Assembly (NCBI RefSeq): GCF_020497125.1
Contig: NC_059084.1
Location: 33,972,830 to 34,036,829, forward strand
Direction of reading: 5' to 3'
DNA from: Mauremys mutica
Lineage: Eukaryota > Chordata > Testudines > Geoemydidae
Length of the DNA: 64,000 bases
Part shown: positions 1-11,259 of the stretch, piece by piece
Layout of the letters: each line of letters begins with the position of its first letter
Numbering within the stretch: position 1 is the first letter of the stretch
Program-made: the position numbers and the translations under genes
Notes under the pieces: generated by a model
What the model saw: the letters and a program-made list of their open reading frames with translations, nothing else
Told to the model about the DNA's origin: nothing
The model's database searches: none

Positions 1-673
1 TGCTGGTGTTATTCCTTGTGGAAAAGTACAAATTGCAAAACTTGTGGGAGGGGCCTTCTAAGGTGGTAGGGAGGGGTCACGCTGTTACCTGCAACGTACA
101 CAGGCCCCGCAGCAGGAACGCACCTCAGAATATGCATAGAAACAGGTTAAAAGTGCATCACAAAAGTGAAGCCATTGTCAAGATGCTATTCTGTGCAGAG
201 GACTGTAAGACAGCCCCTGTTCCTGCTCTGAGGCCTGAATGCCATAGGGATATCCCACTCGAGAGCATTGAGGTGTGTGAAGAGGTTACCGTAACTAAAA
301 AGACAGTGGTCATGGCTGTGCTGCAAAGTCACTGACAGGTATTATCAAGCACGCCAGGTCTGACTCACAAAAGTTGCTTAAGATGAACAGTGTGGGATCA
401 CAACCTGCACCCAGCAAAGCATCCCACAGAACTGGTACATTTAGGCAGCAGGTTCATAAGGAGATGACAAGGCTGCTGGACAAGGAATAATGAAGGAGTC
501 AAACAGTCCCTGGGGTGAGGAGGTTGTTTTGCTGATGTTTACAGGGAGCTCCTCCCGAGTGTGGGGGGCAGAATGGCAGAAAGCACGAAAGGGCTCGTTT
601 GAAGATGTAACAAGGGAGTGATGGTGGTTAGCATCATGGACCATGTAACTGCGAACACTGTGTGCCCTTAGCC
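1..673. other. unassigned left-edge sequence
   Basis: I recognise no gene or repeat family here. A 109-codon open frame on the plus strand (6-335) has no domain, no low-complexity bias and no visible splice structure. It could be chance or part of an unrecognised transposon. A search against turtle repeat libraries would settle it. Confidence 0.3.
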
Positions 674-873
674 CAGGGGTGGGCAAACTGCCCCATCTGC
701 AGGCACTGCCTCTGAAGCTCCCATTGGCTGTGGTTCCCAGCCAATGGGAGCTGCAGGGGCGGTGCTTGGGGCAAGGATAGCGTGTGGAGCCTCCTTGCTT
801 TCCCTATGAATAGAAGGCAGATAGGGGATGTGCTGCTGCTTCTGGGAGCCACATGGAGACATGGCACTTGCGT
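674..873 (+). mobile_element. hAT-type MITE fragment, left end
   Basis: It begins with CAGGGGTGGGCAAACT, the same terminal sequence found (reverse-complemented) at the right end of the complete hAT element at 1344-2030. A GC-rich interior follows, containing a local inverted repeat (CCCATTGGCTG / CAGCCAATGGG). The right end is not visible because the sequence runs into a CR1 fragment, so it is truncated. Confidence 0.45.
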
Positions 874-1020
874 TTCTGTCACTCTTATCTGGACTCTCTG
901 CAATTGGTCCACATCTTTCCTGAAAAGTGGTGCCCAGAACTGGACGCTAGACTCCAGTTGTGGCCTAATTAGCGCAGAGTAGGGCAGACGAATCACTTCT
1001 TGTCTCTTGCTTACAACACT
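874..1020 (-). mobile_element. CR1 LINE fragment (end of reverse transcriptase)
   Basis: The reverse strand encodes a decayed stretch resembling the CR1 ORF2 C-terminal region (LIRPQLE, VQFWAPLFRKD, LQRVQ). It is a short, heavily mutated relic with no coding capacity. Confidence 0.6.
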
Positions 1021-1023
1021 CCT

Positions 1024-1262
1024 TCTCTTACCTCCATATTACAAGTGACAAACTGAGGCAAAGGGAGACTAAACCCAGGTTTTTTTAAGGTATTAGGCCA
1101 CATAAGTCCCATTGATTTCAATGGGAATTAGGAACTGAAATCCCTTTAAAAACTCTGGCCCTAAGTGATTTGCTCAAGGTCGCAAAGGAAGTCTGCAGTG
1201 AAGGCAGAACTTAAACTCAGACCCCTCAAGTCTTAGTCGAGTGCGATAACCTCTGGACCATC
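1024..1262 (-). mobile_element. MIR-like SINE relic, interrupted
   Basis: The reverse complement of a MIR core is recognisable in two parts: 'aactgaggcaaagggagac' and then 'gtgatttgctcaaggtcgca' with the expected downstream residues. They are separated by about 90 bases of other sequence (around 1074-1162) that itself carries a 'cattgatttcaatggga' motif common in amniote relics. Identification is by eye. Confidence 0.5.
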
Positions 1263-1343
1263 CTTCCTTTCTCCTGTGTCTGTCTAATGACGTGCTTCTG
1301 TCTATATAACCCCAGACATAACCATGTCTCTCTCTATCTAGAC

Positions 1344-2030
1344 CAGGGATGGGCAAACTATGGCCCGCGGGCCGGATCCGGCCCTTCAGGGCTTTGGATC
1401 CGGCCCGCGGGATTACCCCTGGTGGTGCTGTGGGCCCGGCGCTGCTCTCAGAAGCAGCCCCCGGGCCGGGAGGCAAAGGGCTCCATGTGCGCACGCAGAG
1501 CCCTCTGCCCCCCCCCATCCAGGGGCCGCAGCACTTCCCGGAGTGGCGTGGGGACAGGGCAGGCATGCAGGGAGCCTGCCCTGGCCCTGGTGTGCGCCAC
1601 TGCCACCCCGGAGCCACTTTAAGTAAGCGGCACCGGGCTGGAGCTCAAACCCCTCCTGCCCCCCGCCCCCCAACTTCCTGCCCTAAGCCCTCTGCCTGTA
1701 CCTCGCACCCCTCCTGCACCCAACTCCCTGCCCTGAGCCCCTTTCTGCACTCCTGTGCATTCCAACCACCTGCCCTGAGCTCCCTGCTGCACCCTGCACC
1801 CCGTGCACCCCAACTCCCTGCCCTGAGCCCCATCCTGCACTCCGCACCCCTCCTGTACCCCAACCCCCTTCCCTGAGCCCCCTCTTACACTCTGCACCCC
1901 TTCTCTGCCCCAATCCCTTGTCCTGAGCCCCTTCCTCCACATCCCGCACTCCACCCCACCCTGCCCCGGCCCTGCATACAATTTCCTCACCCAGATGTGG
2001 CCCTCGCCCCAAAAAGTTTGCCCACCCCTG
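1344..2030 (+). mobile_element. complete non-autonomous hAT element with exact 8-bp TSD
   Basis: The ends are near-perfect inverted repeats (CAGGGATGGGCAAACT at left; the right end reverse-complements to CAGGGGTGGGCAAACT). They are flanked by an identical 8-base duplication ATCTAGAC at 1336-1343 and 2031-2038. The 687-bp interior is GC-rich, with no transposase, and contains a minisatellite. TIR sequence and 8-bp TSD are diagnostic of the hAT superfamily; the exact TSD suggests fairly recent insertion. Open frames across it (for example 1349-1876) are compositional artefacts. Confidence 0.88.
1677..1960. repeat. minisatellite inside the hAT element
   Basis: About six degenerate units of roughly 45-50 bp built around 'CCCCAACTCCCTGCCCTGAGCCCC' variants followed by 'CCTGCACTC..GCACCCC'. 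The repetition explains the long Pro/Ser-rich (plus) and Gly-rich (minus) open frames here. Confidence 0.6.
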
Positions 2031-2038
2031 ATCTAGAC

Positions 2039-3516
2039 CCATAGAAAAAAAATCCGTCTGTCTAGTGTCTCCCTGTCTCCCTACTTTTCCATAACTAAGC
2101 CAGGAGCTAGGCTATTTATAAGAAGTCAATTAAAACCACAAACTAGGAATAAACTCTGATTACGTTCAAGAACCAGCATTCTTGTTGAAATCAGTAAGAT
2201 TATGTTCACACTGGGTCACTGTATATTAACTGAGGAGATATGAATGAAGAGCAAAGTTAAGCAGCGGGAGCTGAATTAAAACTATGGCTGAAACCCTCAT
2301 GCCTGCTCTGGCTTCTTGCACAGCCTAAAACTGGAGTTCTGCAGTGGGGAAGCAGAGGCAGCAAGTGAGTTTGCAAAAGCTTCCCTCTCCAAAAGAAAGG
2401 ACTCTAATGAATACTAAGTAAAACATCTCCCTCTCTCTCTGCCGTGCTCACATGAACTATCTTCTCATCCTGTACAACCTTCGGCTACAAATCTCTCTAA
2501 TTTACCACGAGTGAATGGAGAGAGTGGGAGGACCAGCCTGTCCTTCTCAGTAGATAGTTCGTTAGCAGAGTCATAAAGCAGCTTCCTAGAGAATACCCAC
2601 TGATCTCCACCTAAAGGGCCACAATGAATTGCAGGTCAAACAGCATCAAGAAAGATGGTTCCCTTGGAAGCTAGGTGAGTCCAGATGTTCCTGTTTCTTC
2701 TCCCGCCTCAAACTAAGAGGAAATTCAACTATGCAAGAGAGATTTCATTCCCTTATCGGTGTGTATCCACCCCGAACCCATGAGACCTTCCATGGGGGCA
2801 GAGAATGGTGCCCTGAGGAAGCCCATTCCATACTGTACTCTCTTTATTAACACTCTCCTCTCTCCAGGGCTGTTGAATGGGAATATTTCACCAGCACAAA
2901 ACTTACTCTGGGACATTTTAAATGAAAATGTTTGATATTCAAAGAAATGAAACACATTTTTAGAAAAAAAAGAAAAAAACCCTCCATTAAACAAGATTCT
3001 GTGAAACCAAGGGGTAATTTTAAACTGACTATTTTCATCTTGATTTGCACAGCATATGACACCTTTTAACTCAGTACAGCACAATGGACCAGACACTCAG
3101 TTGGTATACAACACCGTAGCTCTGCTGATGCTGATGGATCTGTGACAACTGACGCCAGGTGGTGATCTATCCTGATATTCCCAAAATCTGACATGCAGCG
3201 TTCAGGATAGTTTAGGCAGTTGGTCCCATTTTACTGCAAGTTCTTTTGTGAGAAAAAATGAAGACAACATTTTGGGGTCAAATGCATCAGCACTTTGAGG
3301 ACAGCAAAGCAATCATTTCTCTTGGTAGACAGAATGGATTTTGAAGCTTTCCTCAGGTATTAGAACTGAAAGAAAAATAGGCCACTCACACTTTAGTCTT
3401 TGCCCCGTAATGTTAAAACTTGTTGCAAGACAGATCTCTCATTCTTGAACTCAAACGGATTGTGTAAGGGGTAATTGGAGGTGGGGTTTCTTTGTTCTGC
3501 CAACACGAGAGGACAG
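2039..3516. other. no gene recognised
   Basis: Mixed-composition DNA, AT-rich around 2900-3010. Open frames at 2629-2850 and 2725-3096 lack any recognisable domain and are treated as chance. No repeat family identified by eye. Confidence 0.4.
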
Positions 3517-3700
3517 AATTCATAGAATAGCAGAGTTGGAAGGGAACTCAGGAGGGCTCTAGTCCAACCTCCTGCTCAAAGCAGGACCCATCCCCAGACA
3601 GAAATTGACCTCCATTCCCTAGATAGCCTCCTCAAAGATTGAACTCACAATACTAGGTTTAGTAGGCCAATGCTCAAACCACTGAGCTAGCCCTCCTGAA
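3517..3700 (-). mobile_element. tRNA-derived SINE with CR1 tail
   Basis: On the minus strand it starts with a tRNA-like head: A box TAGCTCAGTGG followed by a B box GAGTTCAATCT at the expected distance. It ends with the CR1 3' end ('tttgagcaggaggttggac' and '..ttctatga'). This is the structure of the tRNA-derived SINEs of cryptodiran turtles that borrow the CR1 tail for retrotransposition. Both Pol III promoter boxes are visible. It supports a turtle-like source. Confidence 0.85.
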
Positions 3701-5754
3701 TCTCAGGTCAGGCACAAGCGGAGTGAGTGTGTCGTTAAAATACCAGTTGCGTCTCCCGGCAGCATATGGTCTTCAAATATTGTTCAAGTTCTTAGACATG
3801 TTGATGCTTCTCTTTGTCTTTCCCTCTGTTTTATGCAGTTCACGTATCTGAGAATCCCCCCGAGCAAGAAGCACGTCCAATCACAAATACACTTAGAGGA
3901 GCACGGCAAGATTTTAATCAATATCTGCCAGGATTAGAGCTCTGAAGACGGTTTCTTTCAGAGCAGCAGGACTAGACGTCTGGATGTCGCACAGCCAAAG
4001 GGCAATGAGCATTCTGCTGCTCAGCGCTGAGCGAGAAGGAACATTTGCAGCAGAAGCATGAGAGGGTCCAGGAGTCCAGTAAAAAGTCAGGAAATGCACC
4101 TGCACGGGCCTGTCCGATTCAGATCTCGATTGGGTGCTGTCAAGGGCCCTCGGCAAAGAACCTGTCATGCCACATGCCATTTAACTGAGCCCTGGCGGGA
4201 CCCTTATCAGGCAGGAGAACAAGGGTGATGCTGCAGCTGGGAACAGGGAAGATCCTGCCAATGTCCCTAAATGCCAGGATGTGACCTCACATCAGATCAG
4301 GAGGACCAGTTTGGAGATGATAGCAGTGAAAACTCTGGAGAGGGGGATGTGCCTGGCCAGAGACTGGAAGTCCAGATGGTTACTGCAACTCTCTAACCCC
4401 TCCCTCCCATTGTTTTCTAGAAAAATTGTCCTTTCAACACTTTTTGTAGGATTTTGTAGGTTATGGCCAAATAATTTACTGTCCTGGATATTATGCCCTG
4501 CATTGCTGTGTGTGTGTGGGGGGGGGGGTAGTGCAGACACCACAACATTTTCATGGCCTCCTCTCCCTTCCCCTCCCCTCCACCAGCCTCTGCTGGGCAC
4601 AATCCCAAGTGGATGCAGAGCACTGGGGGGAAAGGTTTGGGAAAAGCCAGCTTTGCTGTTTATCCAAGAGTTCAGAGTATGGGCTGTAGAGCTTGTGCTG
4701 AAGCCCACGGTCTTTATCAAGTTCAAAACTAGAAATCAGTGCCCCTCTGTCCTTTTCACCGCAGGCAGGCAGGTTGGGGTGGAGGGGTTCAAACACCGCT
4801 TGGATCAATGCTCTCCATCCTAGCTCAGGCTTTGGTTGGTTTCCTTCATTTCTCCCCCAGTCCTGGTAGCATATTCTGGAAAGTTTCTCAGGCAGCAGGA
4901 ATTCTCCATGGTCTTTCAGGAGAATTGGGAGTGCAAACCTGCTCGGGCCAGGTCCCTACCAAATTCAGGGCTCACTTTGACTAATTTACAAACCCTCTGG
5001 CCTTGAAATTGACCAACGTCACCATTTCAGATGTTTCCACCTGATATTTCCTGGTATTGTAACCATGGGGGTCCCAACCAAACTGGGAGAATGGGGGAGT
5101 TCAGAGGTTGTTGTGGGGGGGTCACAGCATTGTCACCCTCACTTGTGTGCTGCCTTCAGACCTGGGGTCCAAGGGCAGCAGCCAGCAACCTTTCTGAAGC
5201 TAGAGGAGGTTCCCAGATGTGCAGGTGGGTCCCTGATGTTGGGAGCACCTCAGCTCCTACCTATTACTTGGGAACACCTCAGCTCCAACCATTTTCGGGA
5301 CATCCAGAGAAATGGACCCCTGAGCCAAAGAAGGAACTGCAAGGGAAGCCCAGAGCTCTCACTTCAGATGCCAGGCAGAAGCCCCGAGCCCAGGCACCCA
5401 GAGTGCCAGCAGGAGTTGGGAGGGGCATGAAAGTCCTGACCCCAGTGCCCCAGCACTGGCTGCAGCCACAGGGGGCCAGAAGCTCTGAGTCCGGGCACCC
5501 AGAGACGTGACTGGAGCAGAAGCTGCCAAGGCCAAAGCCCTGAGCCCAACACCGAGCTGATGCAGCATACTCACTTCTGCATTGCCTCTGCAGGTGCGTC
5601 TGATATCCCCATAGAGAGGAAGTCCTGTCCCTAGCCGGGCAGAGAAACAGCTAGGAGGCCCCTACTGGGTTCTCGTGGCTGGGGGGGGTCCAGCAGGACG
5701 GGGAGATCGGATTTCACGGGGCAGGGCTAATTTGATCTAGCCAAAAAAGTCACA
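3701..5754. other. no gene recognised
   Basis: About 2 kb with no convincing exon or element. A short TG/poly-G run lies near 4508-4529. Frames such as 4281-4823 and 5031-5510 have no domain and biased composition. A degenerate GC-rich repeat is listed separately. Confidence 0.4.
5330..5560. repeat. degenerate GC-rich tandem-like repeat
   Basis: Recurring 'CAGAAGC..TGAG(T/C)CC.GG(G)CACCCAGAG' words with roughly 100-bp spacing suggest an old minisatellite or the interior of an unrecognised transposon. Weak. Confidence 0.3.
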
Positions 5755-5930
5755 ACAAGAACCAAGAGCTGCCAGCTGAAGCCAGAGAAATTCAAATGAG
5801 ACGTAGGCACACATTTTTGACAGTGAGGGAAACTAGCCACTGGAACAAATTACCCAGGGGAGAGGTGGAGTCTCTGTTTCCTGGTGTCCTCACGTCACAA
5901 CTGCCTGTCATTCTGGAAGGTGCCTTTTAG
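5755..5930 (+). mobile_element. old CR1 LINE 3'-end relic
   Basis: The plus strand contains 'gccagctgaagccagagaaa', 'acagtgagggaaactagcca' and 'ctggaacaaattacccagg', the pattern of the 3' coding end of older CR1 families (I..CWN.LP motif region). Heavily decayed. Confidence 0.5.
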
Positions 5931-6529
5931 TGACTTACAAGCAATTGGGCTTCATATGGTGCAAAGTGTGTGAAATTTCATAGCCTGTGAAATAGAGGCC
6001 AGATTAGGAGATGGAATTGTTTTATAACCTCTATGAAAAGCTCAGTGTGGGGTGCAGAACGGACTCTGCTGTTTTAATGGGTGGCCTGCTTGCTCCCCAG
6101 AATCAATAATGAGCAAGTGGGGAGATCTGGGCTGCAGCTTAAACATCCAGCTGAGCTGGCCAGGGGCAGACATCAGGCCTGCCAGGGAAAGGTGGGTGTG
6201 GCAGTGACTTCACAAAGGCCTTTGGCAGGAACTCAGCCTACTGGGCAAAGATGATGAGGCGTCTGTGACCTCACAGAGCTCCCTTGCCAACAGCCGGGCA
6301 GGACAGGGATGCGGGGCAGGGGGAACCTCGGAGAGCCCTGTAGCCTTGCTGCAGCAAGCCTCCACCTCGCGGTCTCTCGCTGAGGACCAAGAGACAGTTG
6401 CTGTAGAGGAGATTCTGTGCTTGTGTTTTTCATTTCGATGTGGATTTGTTTCAAAGATATTGTCATCTGTGTAGAAGATAAGAAAAAATATAGGCTCGAA
6501 GTACAAGATAGGGGACTCTATCCTAGGAG
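5931..6529. other. no gene recognised
   Basis: Single-copy-looking sequence. The frames at 6210-6506 (minus) and 6265-6474 (plus) overlap each other and carry no known domain. Confidence 0.35.
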
Positions 6530-6632
6530 ATTCAAAGGCATCACCACCCTCCTAGTGAAAAAGTTTTTGCTAATATCAACACTGCAACTTGAGATCATTG
6601 CTCCTTGTTCTGTCATCTACCAGCTCTAAGAT
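6530..6632 (-). mobile_element. CR1 LINE 3'-region fragment
   Basis: Contains 'caccaccctcctagtgaaaa', 'tgcaacttgagatcattgct' and 'ccttgttctgtcatctacca', matching in order the CR1 3' coding end seen in longer form at 22207-22480 and 62249-62530. Same orientation as those copies. Confidence 0.7.
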
Positions 6633-7224
6633 TTCATGACAATCAATCTTTCATTAGGACAATAATTCAAAAATACAAATACAAAAAACTTTGAGTGAAA
6701 TCAATCCATCCTGATCTTTCGTGTCTGGGAGTGTGGGCCTCGGGGACCAGACTGAGACCCTCATGGGCTAGTAACACCCAGGAAGCCAGTAAAATAATTC
6801 CAAAGCATCCAAGCCTCCCTAATCCAAGGAAGACCTGAGGGCTGCGGGAGACAGAGGGGTGCTGAGACTGTCTAACTCATGACTGAAAATACAGAGAGGT
6901 GTTATTGGCTTTGGTTGGGGGACAAGTAACAAATCTGTTGGGATTCTTACCCCAAACAACAATCGCCCATTGTTCTTTAGAGCACGTGGTCCCTAACACG
7001 CCTGACTTGATCAAATCTCTCTCCTGCTAGGACTGAGAGAATTTTCTCCATCCCCCATGATACCAAGGGAAAGAGAAAAGAAGTGACCTCTCTTTGGTCA
7101 CACAGCAAGGTCATGCCAGAGCTAGAAAGAGAATCATAAGAAACAAGTTATATCAAAATGTTTTGCATTTCAAACAAACTGATTTCTTAAACAAAGGCAA
7201 TTTGATGTGTGGTTAGTGAACTGA
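6633..7224. other. no gene recognised
   Basis: AT-balanced sequence without recognisable exon, RNA gene or transposon. A possible weak MIR core ('tggtcacacagcaaggtcat') lies near 7096. Confidence 0.35.
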
Positions 7225-7760
7225 AATGATACAACCGTGGGGTTGGGGCCGGGAACGGGACCGGGACTGGAACTGGGACCGGCACTGACACCAGTGCCAC
7301 AGGGCTGGAGCTGCAACCACAGGGCTGGAGCCGCAAACGCGGGGACGGGCCTGGGCTGGCACTGGTGCTGCGGCGCCAGTGCCGCAACCGTGGGACCGGC
7401 GCCGGAGCCGCAACCGCGGGACCGGCGCCGTCACCACAACCGCGGGCCTGGCACCGGCGTCACGACCGCGGGGTTTGGCCGGCACCGGTGCCAGAGCCAC
7501 AGCCGCAACCGTGGACCGGGGCCGGGAATGGCGCCGGTGCTGCGGAGCCACAACTGTGGCCCCGGGCTGGCACAGGTGTGGTGGAGCCGGAGCCGTGGGG
7601 CCAGGCCAGGACCAGCACCGGCGCCGCGGGGGCTGGGCCAGAGGTGCGGGGCCGGGGCCGGGACCAGCACTAGTGTTGCGGGGGCCAAGCTGGAGCCATG
7701 GGGCCAAAGCTGGGAACCCTCAGCTGGGGCCGGGACAGGACGGGGCTAGATCTTCAATGT
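7225..7760. repeat. GC-rich GGN/CCG minisatellite-like tract
   Basis: About 535 bp of short degenerate units ('gccggaaccgggacc', 'gcaaccgcgggaccggcgcc') with very high CpG content, against AT-rich flanks. Six overlapping open frames of 85-170 codons rich in Gly/Ala/Pro/Arg occur on both strands, which is typical of a repeat rather than a gene. CpG density is high enough that methylation could matter. Confidence 0.7.
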
Positions 7761-8744
7761 AGGAACAGGATTTTGGTTTGAATTGATTTTTTTAAAAAAT
7801 AGTGCTAAGCAGATGCTACACTGTAAGAAGAGGCAACAGAATCAAAAACTGAAAGATTGTTACTAAAACCAATGAAGAGCTGCAGAGAGTGGAGACCCAG
7901 CAAAGCAAACAAATGAATCCTGTGAGTAACTAACCTGAAAGCAAATGGGGAAGAAAATCTCATCTGGGTAATTGTGGCTCTTGGGACAAAAATTGAGTTC
8001 CTGGTACGTAGCCTGGCTGAGATCATCCCTTTTCCTTGGGATTCAAATGTCATGCTCTGTGTGGTGTCCTTATTTTATTCCTAGGAAAATGATCCCAAAA
8101 GGAGGTGTAAGGATCCGGGACTCCAGTGTCTGCCAGAAGCTTCAGCCACCTTCACAGGTAGAAGTCACTGGCTTTCCTACAATGCCACTAGTGCTCTTCC
8201 TGCTCTCCAGGTCTGCTCCCTCCAGCAGGACAGAGACACCCCTTAACTCCCTGAGTCCTGATTTCCTGCCATTCAAAGGGCTGAGGGTTTGCATTGCCCC
8301 CACCCCAACCATCAGAGACTTTTCCTATGGGAATCTCCCTAGAGCAGGGGAGAAATCTGTTCTTCCATTAGAAACAGTCTGCTCAGTAAATCTACCCACA
8401 CTGATCTCATCTCAGCTGCTTTGTTTATCTGAGATTAGTGGTATCTTTGGAAAACCCTTAGCGTGTCGGGGTGTGAGGTGGAGCAGGGGATGCAGGAGCA
8501 CCAGCAGATTCCCCTGAAGAATACCACCCTGTCTTTCTCTGGTCAGGTTAGAGCTCACCGTCCATTGCGGAGGTGAAGACCGGATGAGAGCTGCTGGATT
8601 GACCTTGATGTGCCATGTCCTTGTGTGGATGAAGGACCTCCATCTCAGGGATGGCCAGCAGCAGATGTAACACGTGTGTCCAGGAAAGGGCTAAATAACC
8701 TACATTGAGAGGTAAGTAAAATCGTGGCCACATGTAGACATCTC
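7761..8744. other. no gene recognised
   Basis: Open frame 7972-8517 (plus, 181 codons) is the longest here. It shows no hydrophobic segment, domain or codon bias that I can recognise, so it is not called. Confidence 0.35.
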
Positions 8745-8880
8745 AGGAATTGGTGGGGATTGACCCAGGGTCCTTCAGCACAAGCCCCTCTCACTCACTG
8801 TCAACAAATCCAGCTCCACTCACTAGACCACACCCCATTGCAGAGCCCCAGATCCCAGGAGCCCTGATTCTCAGATCCAG
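8745..8880 (-). mobile_element. possible tRNA-like SINE relic
   Basis: On the minus strand a TGGTCTAGTGA (A-box-like) is followed by GGGTCAATCCC (B-box-like), the spacing being longer than in a true tRNA. The surrounding words ('ctcctgggatctggggctc') resemble turtle tRNA-SINE families. Weak call. Confidence 0.35.
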
Positions 8881-9628
8881 GCCTCACATCACAAGGCCAA
8901 ACCTCCTCCCATTCTGGGCGCTGTAGAAGGGACCATTGGCAAAAATCCCCTCTACATTCCCCCTGTCAGAGACTGCGGCCATGGGTGACAAGTGAATGAG
9001 CTGAGATCTCCCCTGTGGGAATCCGAGGGGCTGCACATTTGGGGTTTCACAGGGACAGCGTCTGGCAGCCATTGACAGAGTGTTCCTGGGAGGAGATTTT
9101 CCGTCTCTAACAAAGGGTTTCTGTTCCCCCAGATCTCAGCCGCTCAGCAGAATGCGGGAGAGCCGAGTGCTGATGGGCTACAGGGGTCCCAGGAGTCGCT
9201 GTGCAGCAGGGGCAGGGTGTGCAGTCACCATGGGCCAAACCCTGCGCTCCAGACAACCCAGGCTGTTTCCCTGGATTGCAAAGGGGACTTTAGCTTGGGG
9301 AATCGGTTGCTGGTGCCTATGTCCACAGCTGGGAAGTTTTCATGAGGCTACTCAATGGTCCACGAGAGAGAGGAGGAGCCTCTTATGTACCTCCCGAGCA
9401 CCCGCTGGTGCCTGGACTGATTAACACCAGCTTATCAGGGAGCTTCCTGTTTCCTGCTGCTTCCCTGAACCCGCTTGAGGAGAACAGACAGTCAACTGAA
9501 GTAGTAGGAGCCGGTTAGGCCCTTAAGAGGCTGAGATCTTCCCTCACTCAGGCCCTGCTACCAGCCTGCTTATTTGTCCCCTTCAAGTGAGTGTTGAGAG
9601 CCATTCTAGCTGGCACAGAACAGCAGTC
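8881..9628. other. no gene recognised
   Basis: Moderately GC-rich DNA upstream of the hAT transposase relic. Frame 9080-9424 has no recognisable domain. Part of this stretch may be 5' sequence of the hAT element, whose left end I could not find. Confidence 0.35.
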
Positions 9629-10548
9629 ATGAGTGAAAGAAGAAAATGCCCCTCCTGGAGCAACATTCAGAAAAAGAAAGAAAGCAAAGGAAGCTTTTCT
9701 ATCTAAGCAGGAAGGAGCTCTCCTGAGATACAGAGACACACATGTTCATGCTGAGCCTTCCGGCCCAAATGAGGATGTGAGTGGTGAGGAGATGCCTGAT
9801 CTTCCAGTTAGTCAGAGTGCAGGTGACCTAGCAGCTACTGCAGCATCCATATCTCCATCTCAAATGGATGTAACCATGCACATTCCTGAAGAAAAGTGTA
9901 GCTCAGAGAAGAGTGTGGTGGAGGCACAAGAAACAGCTGCTGCTGAGTTTAGTTCCTTAAATCTAGATGATCCAGGACTGTGGACCCACTTGAGCAATAG
10001 CCTGAAGGACTTCCTTGTATTGCATGGGCCACAGCAGGTGAAAAACCTCACGTTCCCCAAAGACAATGAAAATAGAAGTTTCCATCCAACACATTCCTGG
10101 TGTGAAATCCCCAATGGTGACAAAGTGGAGAGGCCATGGCTTAGGTACTCAAAACCCCAGAATGCTGCATACTGGTTTTGTTGCAAACTCCTCCAGTCTA
10201 ATGTTCCAGCCACATTGTGTTCTACAGGAACAAAGGATTGGAAAAATCTGGCTAGAAATGTGGCATGCCATGAGAGGGCAGCAAATCACCAGAGAGCATT
10301 CCATAGGTGGAAAGAACTTGAGATGAGCCTAAGATTAAAAGCCACCATAGATGATCAGCATGAAGAGAAGATTGCATCAGAGTTCTGAAAAGGCTCTTTG
10401 CCATTGTGAGAGGGCTTGCTACCCAAAACCTAGCACTGCGTGGCACTTCAGATCAGCTGCATGTGCCAAACAATGGAAACTTCTGCATAGAACATCCTCA
10501 CCGCACAAGTTCCCCAATCCACAACCCTTTCTTTAATCATAATAAACA
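9629..10548 (+). pseudogene. hAT transposase relic, ZMYM1-like N-terminal part
   Basis: A 251-codon frame (9633-10388) encodes the N-terminal region of a ZMYM/TTF-type zinc-finger hAT transposase. It has a basic start (FRKRKKAKEAFLSKQEG), a DPGLW motif, a long acidic linker, and the conserved block of the TTF-type finger (RPWLRYSKPQNAAYWFCCKLL ... WKNLARNVACHE). The frame opens with GTG; the likely ancestral ATG at 9629 is out of register by one base. The reading frame breaks at 10388, and the next recognisable coding block (LALRG.SDQL-like) lies in another frame. It then jumps straight to a 3' end with AATAAA near 10540 and a purine-rich tail. The RNase-H-like DDE core and dimerisation domain are missing, so it cannot encode an active transposase. 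In related hosts this family gives many 'zinc finger MYM-type protein 1-like' predictions. Confidence 0.75.
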
Positions 10549-11259
10549 AATGACTATTCATCAAAAGAAAGAAAGAACGTCCTAGTTCTTACATCTCCTG
10601 CTTTCTTTGTATGTGTCAGTCTTCCTTAGATCAGAGGGGCTTTGTATCAGGGCGTGTCCTTACTTTCTCTGTCTTGTAAAGCGCACACTATTGACACTGA
10701 CCGGATAAATAATGGAGACATTAAAAAAAAAAACCCAACCCTTTGTCATAAAGACTGTTCTCCTCAGTAAAGCAAGCTATAAACATTAGGAAATGCACAG
10801 AGGACTAAAAGGCTGCAAAGTGAAGCACTCTCAAGTTAGGAAATCCCAGAATGAGCATTGCCTGTGCAACGTTAACTCTGCAAGAAATGAGGGAGGGACC
10901 CTACAGGCAACAGACTCCTTCAATACACAGCCCCAGAGCAGAAAACCCTGTGCACTGAATGAGGAAGGGGTCCCGTGGGAAAAAAATACTATGGGATCAT
11001 GTCATCAAAGTCTGCATCATCCTGCAAATGCACAAGAGGACTGAATTGAGGGTGCCAGGGCAACACTTCTTTGGACATTTGCTAACCTGAGAATAATTCA
11101 CTTTGTAACCTTTCCATCCTGTTTAGAAACCTTGACTTTGTATTTCCTAATGATTTTATTGATGAAAGCAAACGTAAGTAAGGTTAAATGAAGGGTTTTT
11201 GTTTGTTAATTTCCGTTGGTTTTTTTGTAATAGAAAGAAAATCTTTTATCTCTGTGCTG
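10549..11259. other. no gene recognised
   Basis: A short (GAAA)n tract adjoins the transposase relic. Frame 10793-11044 has no domain. Nothing else recognised. Confidence 0.35.

Noticed and set aside
1174..2042. Seven overlapping frames including 175 codons on plus and 147 on minus
   Set aside because: They lie across the non-autonomous hAT element and its minisatellite.
4281..4823. 180-codon plus-strand frame
   Set aside because: It crosses a poly-G run, overlaps four minus-strand frames and shows no domain.
7213..7762. Gly/Ala/Pro/Arg-rich frames up to 170 codons
   Set aside because: Low-complexity GC-rich repeat read on both strands; no domain, no splice signals.
7972..8517. 181-codon plus-strand frame
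   Set aside because: No conserved motif, signal peptide or exon signals; length alone is not sufficient in a 64-kb window.
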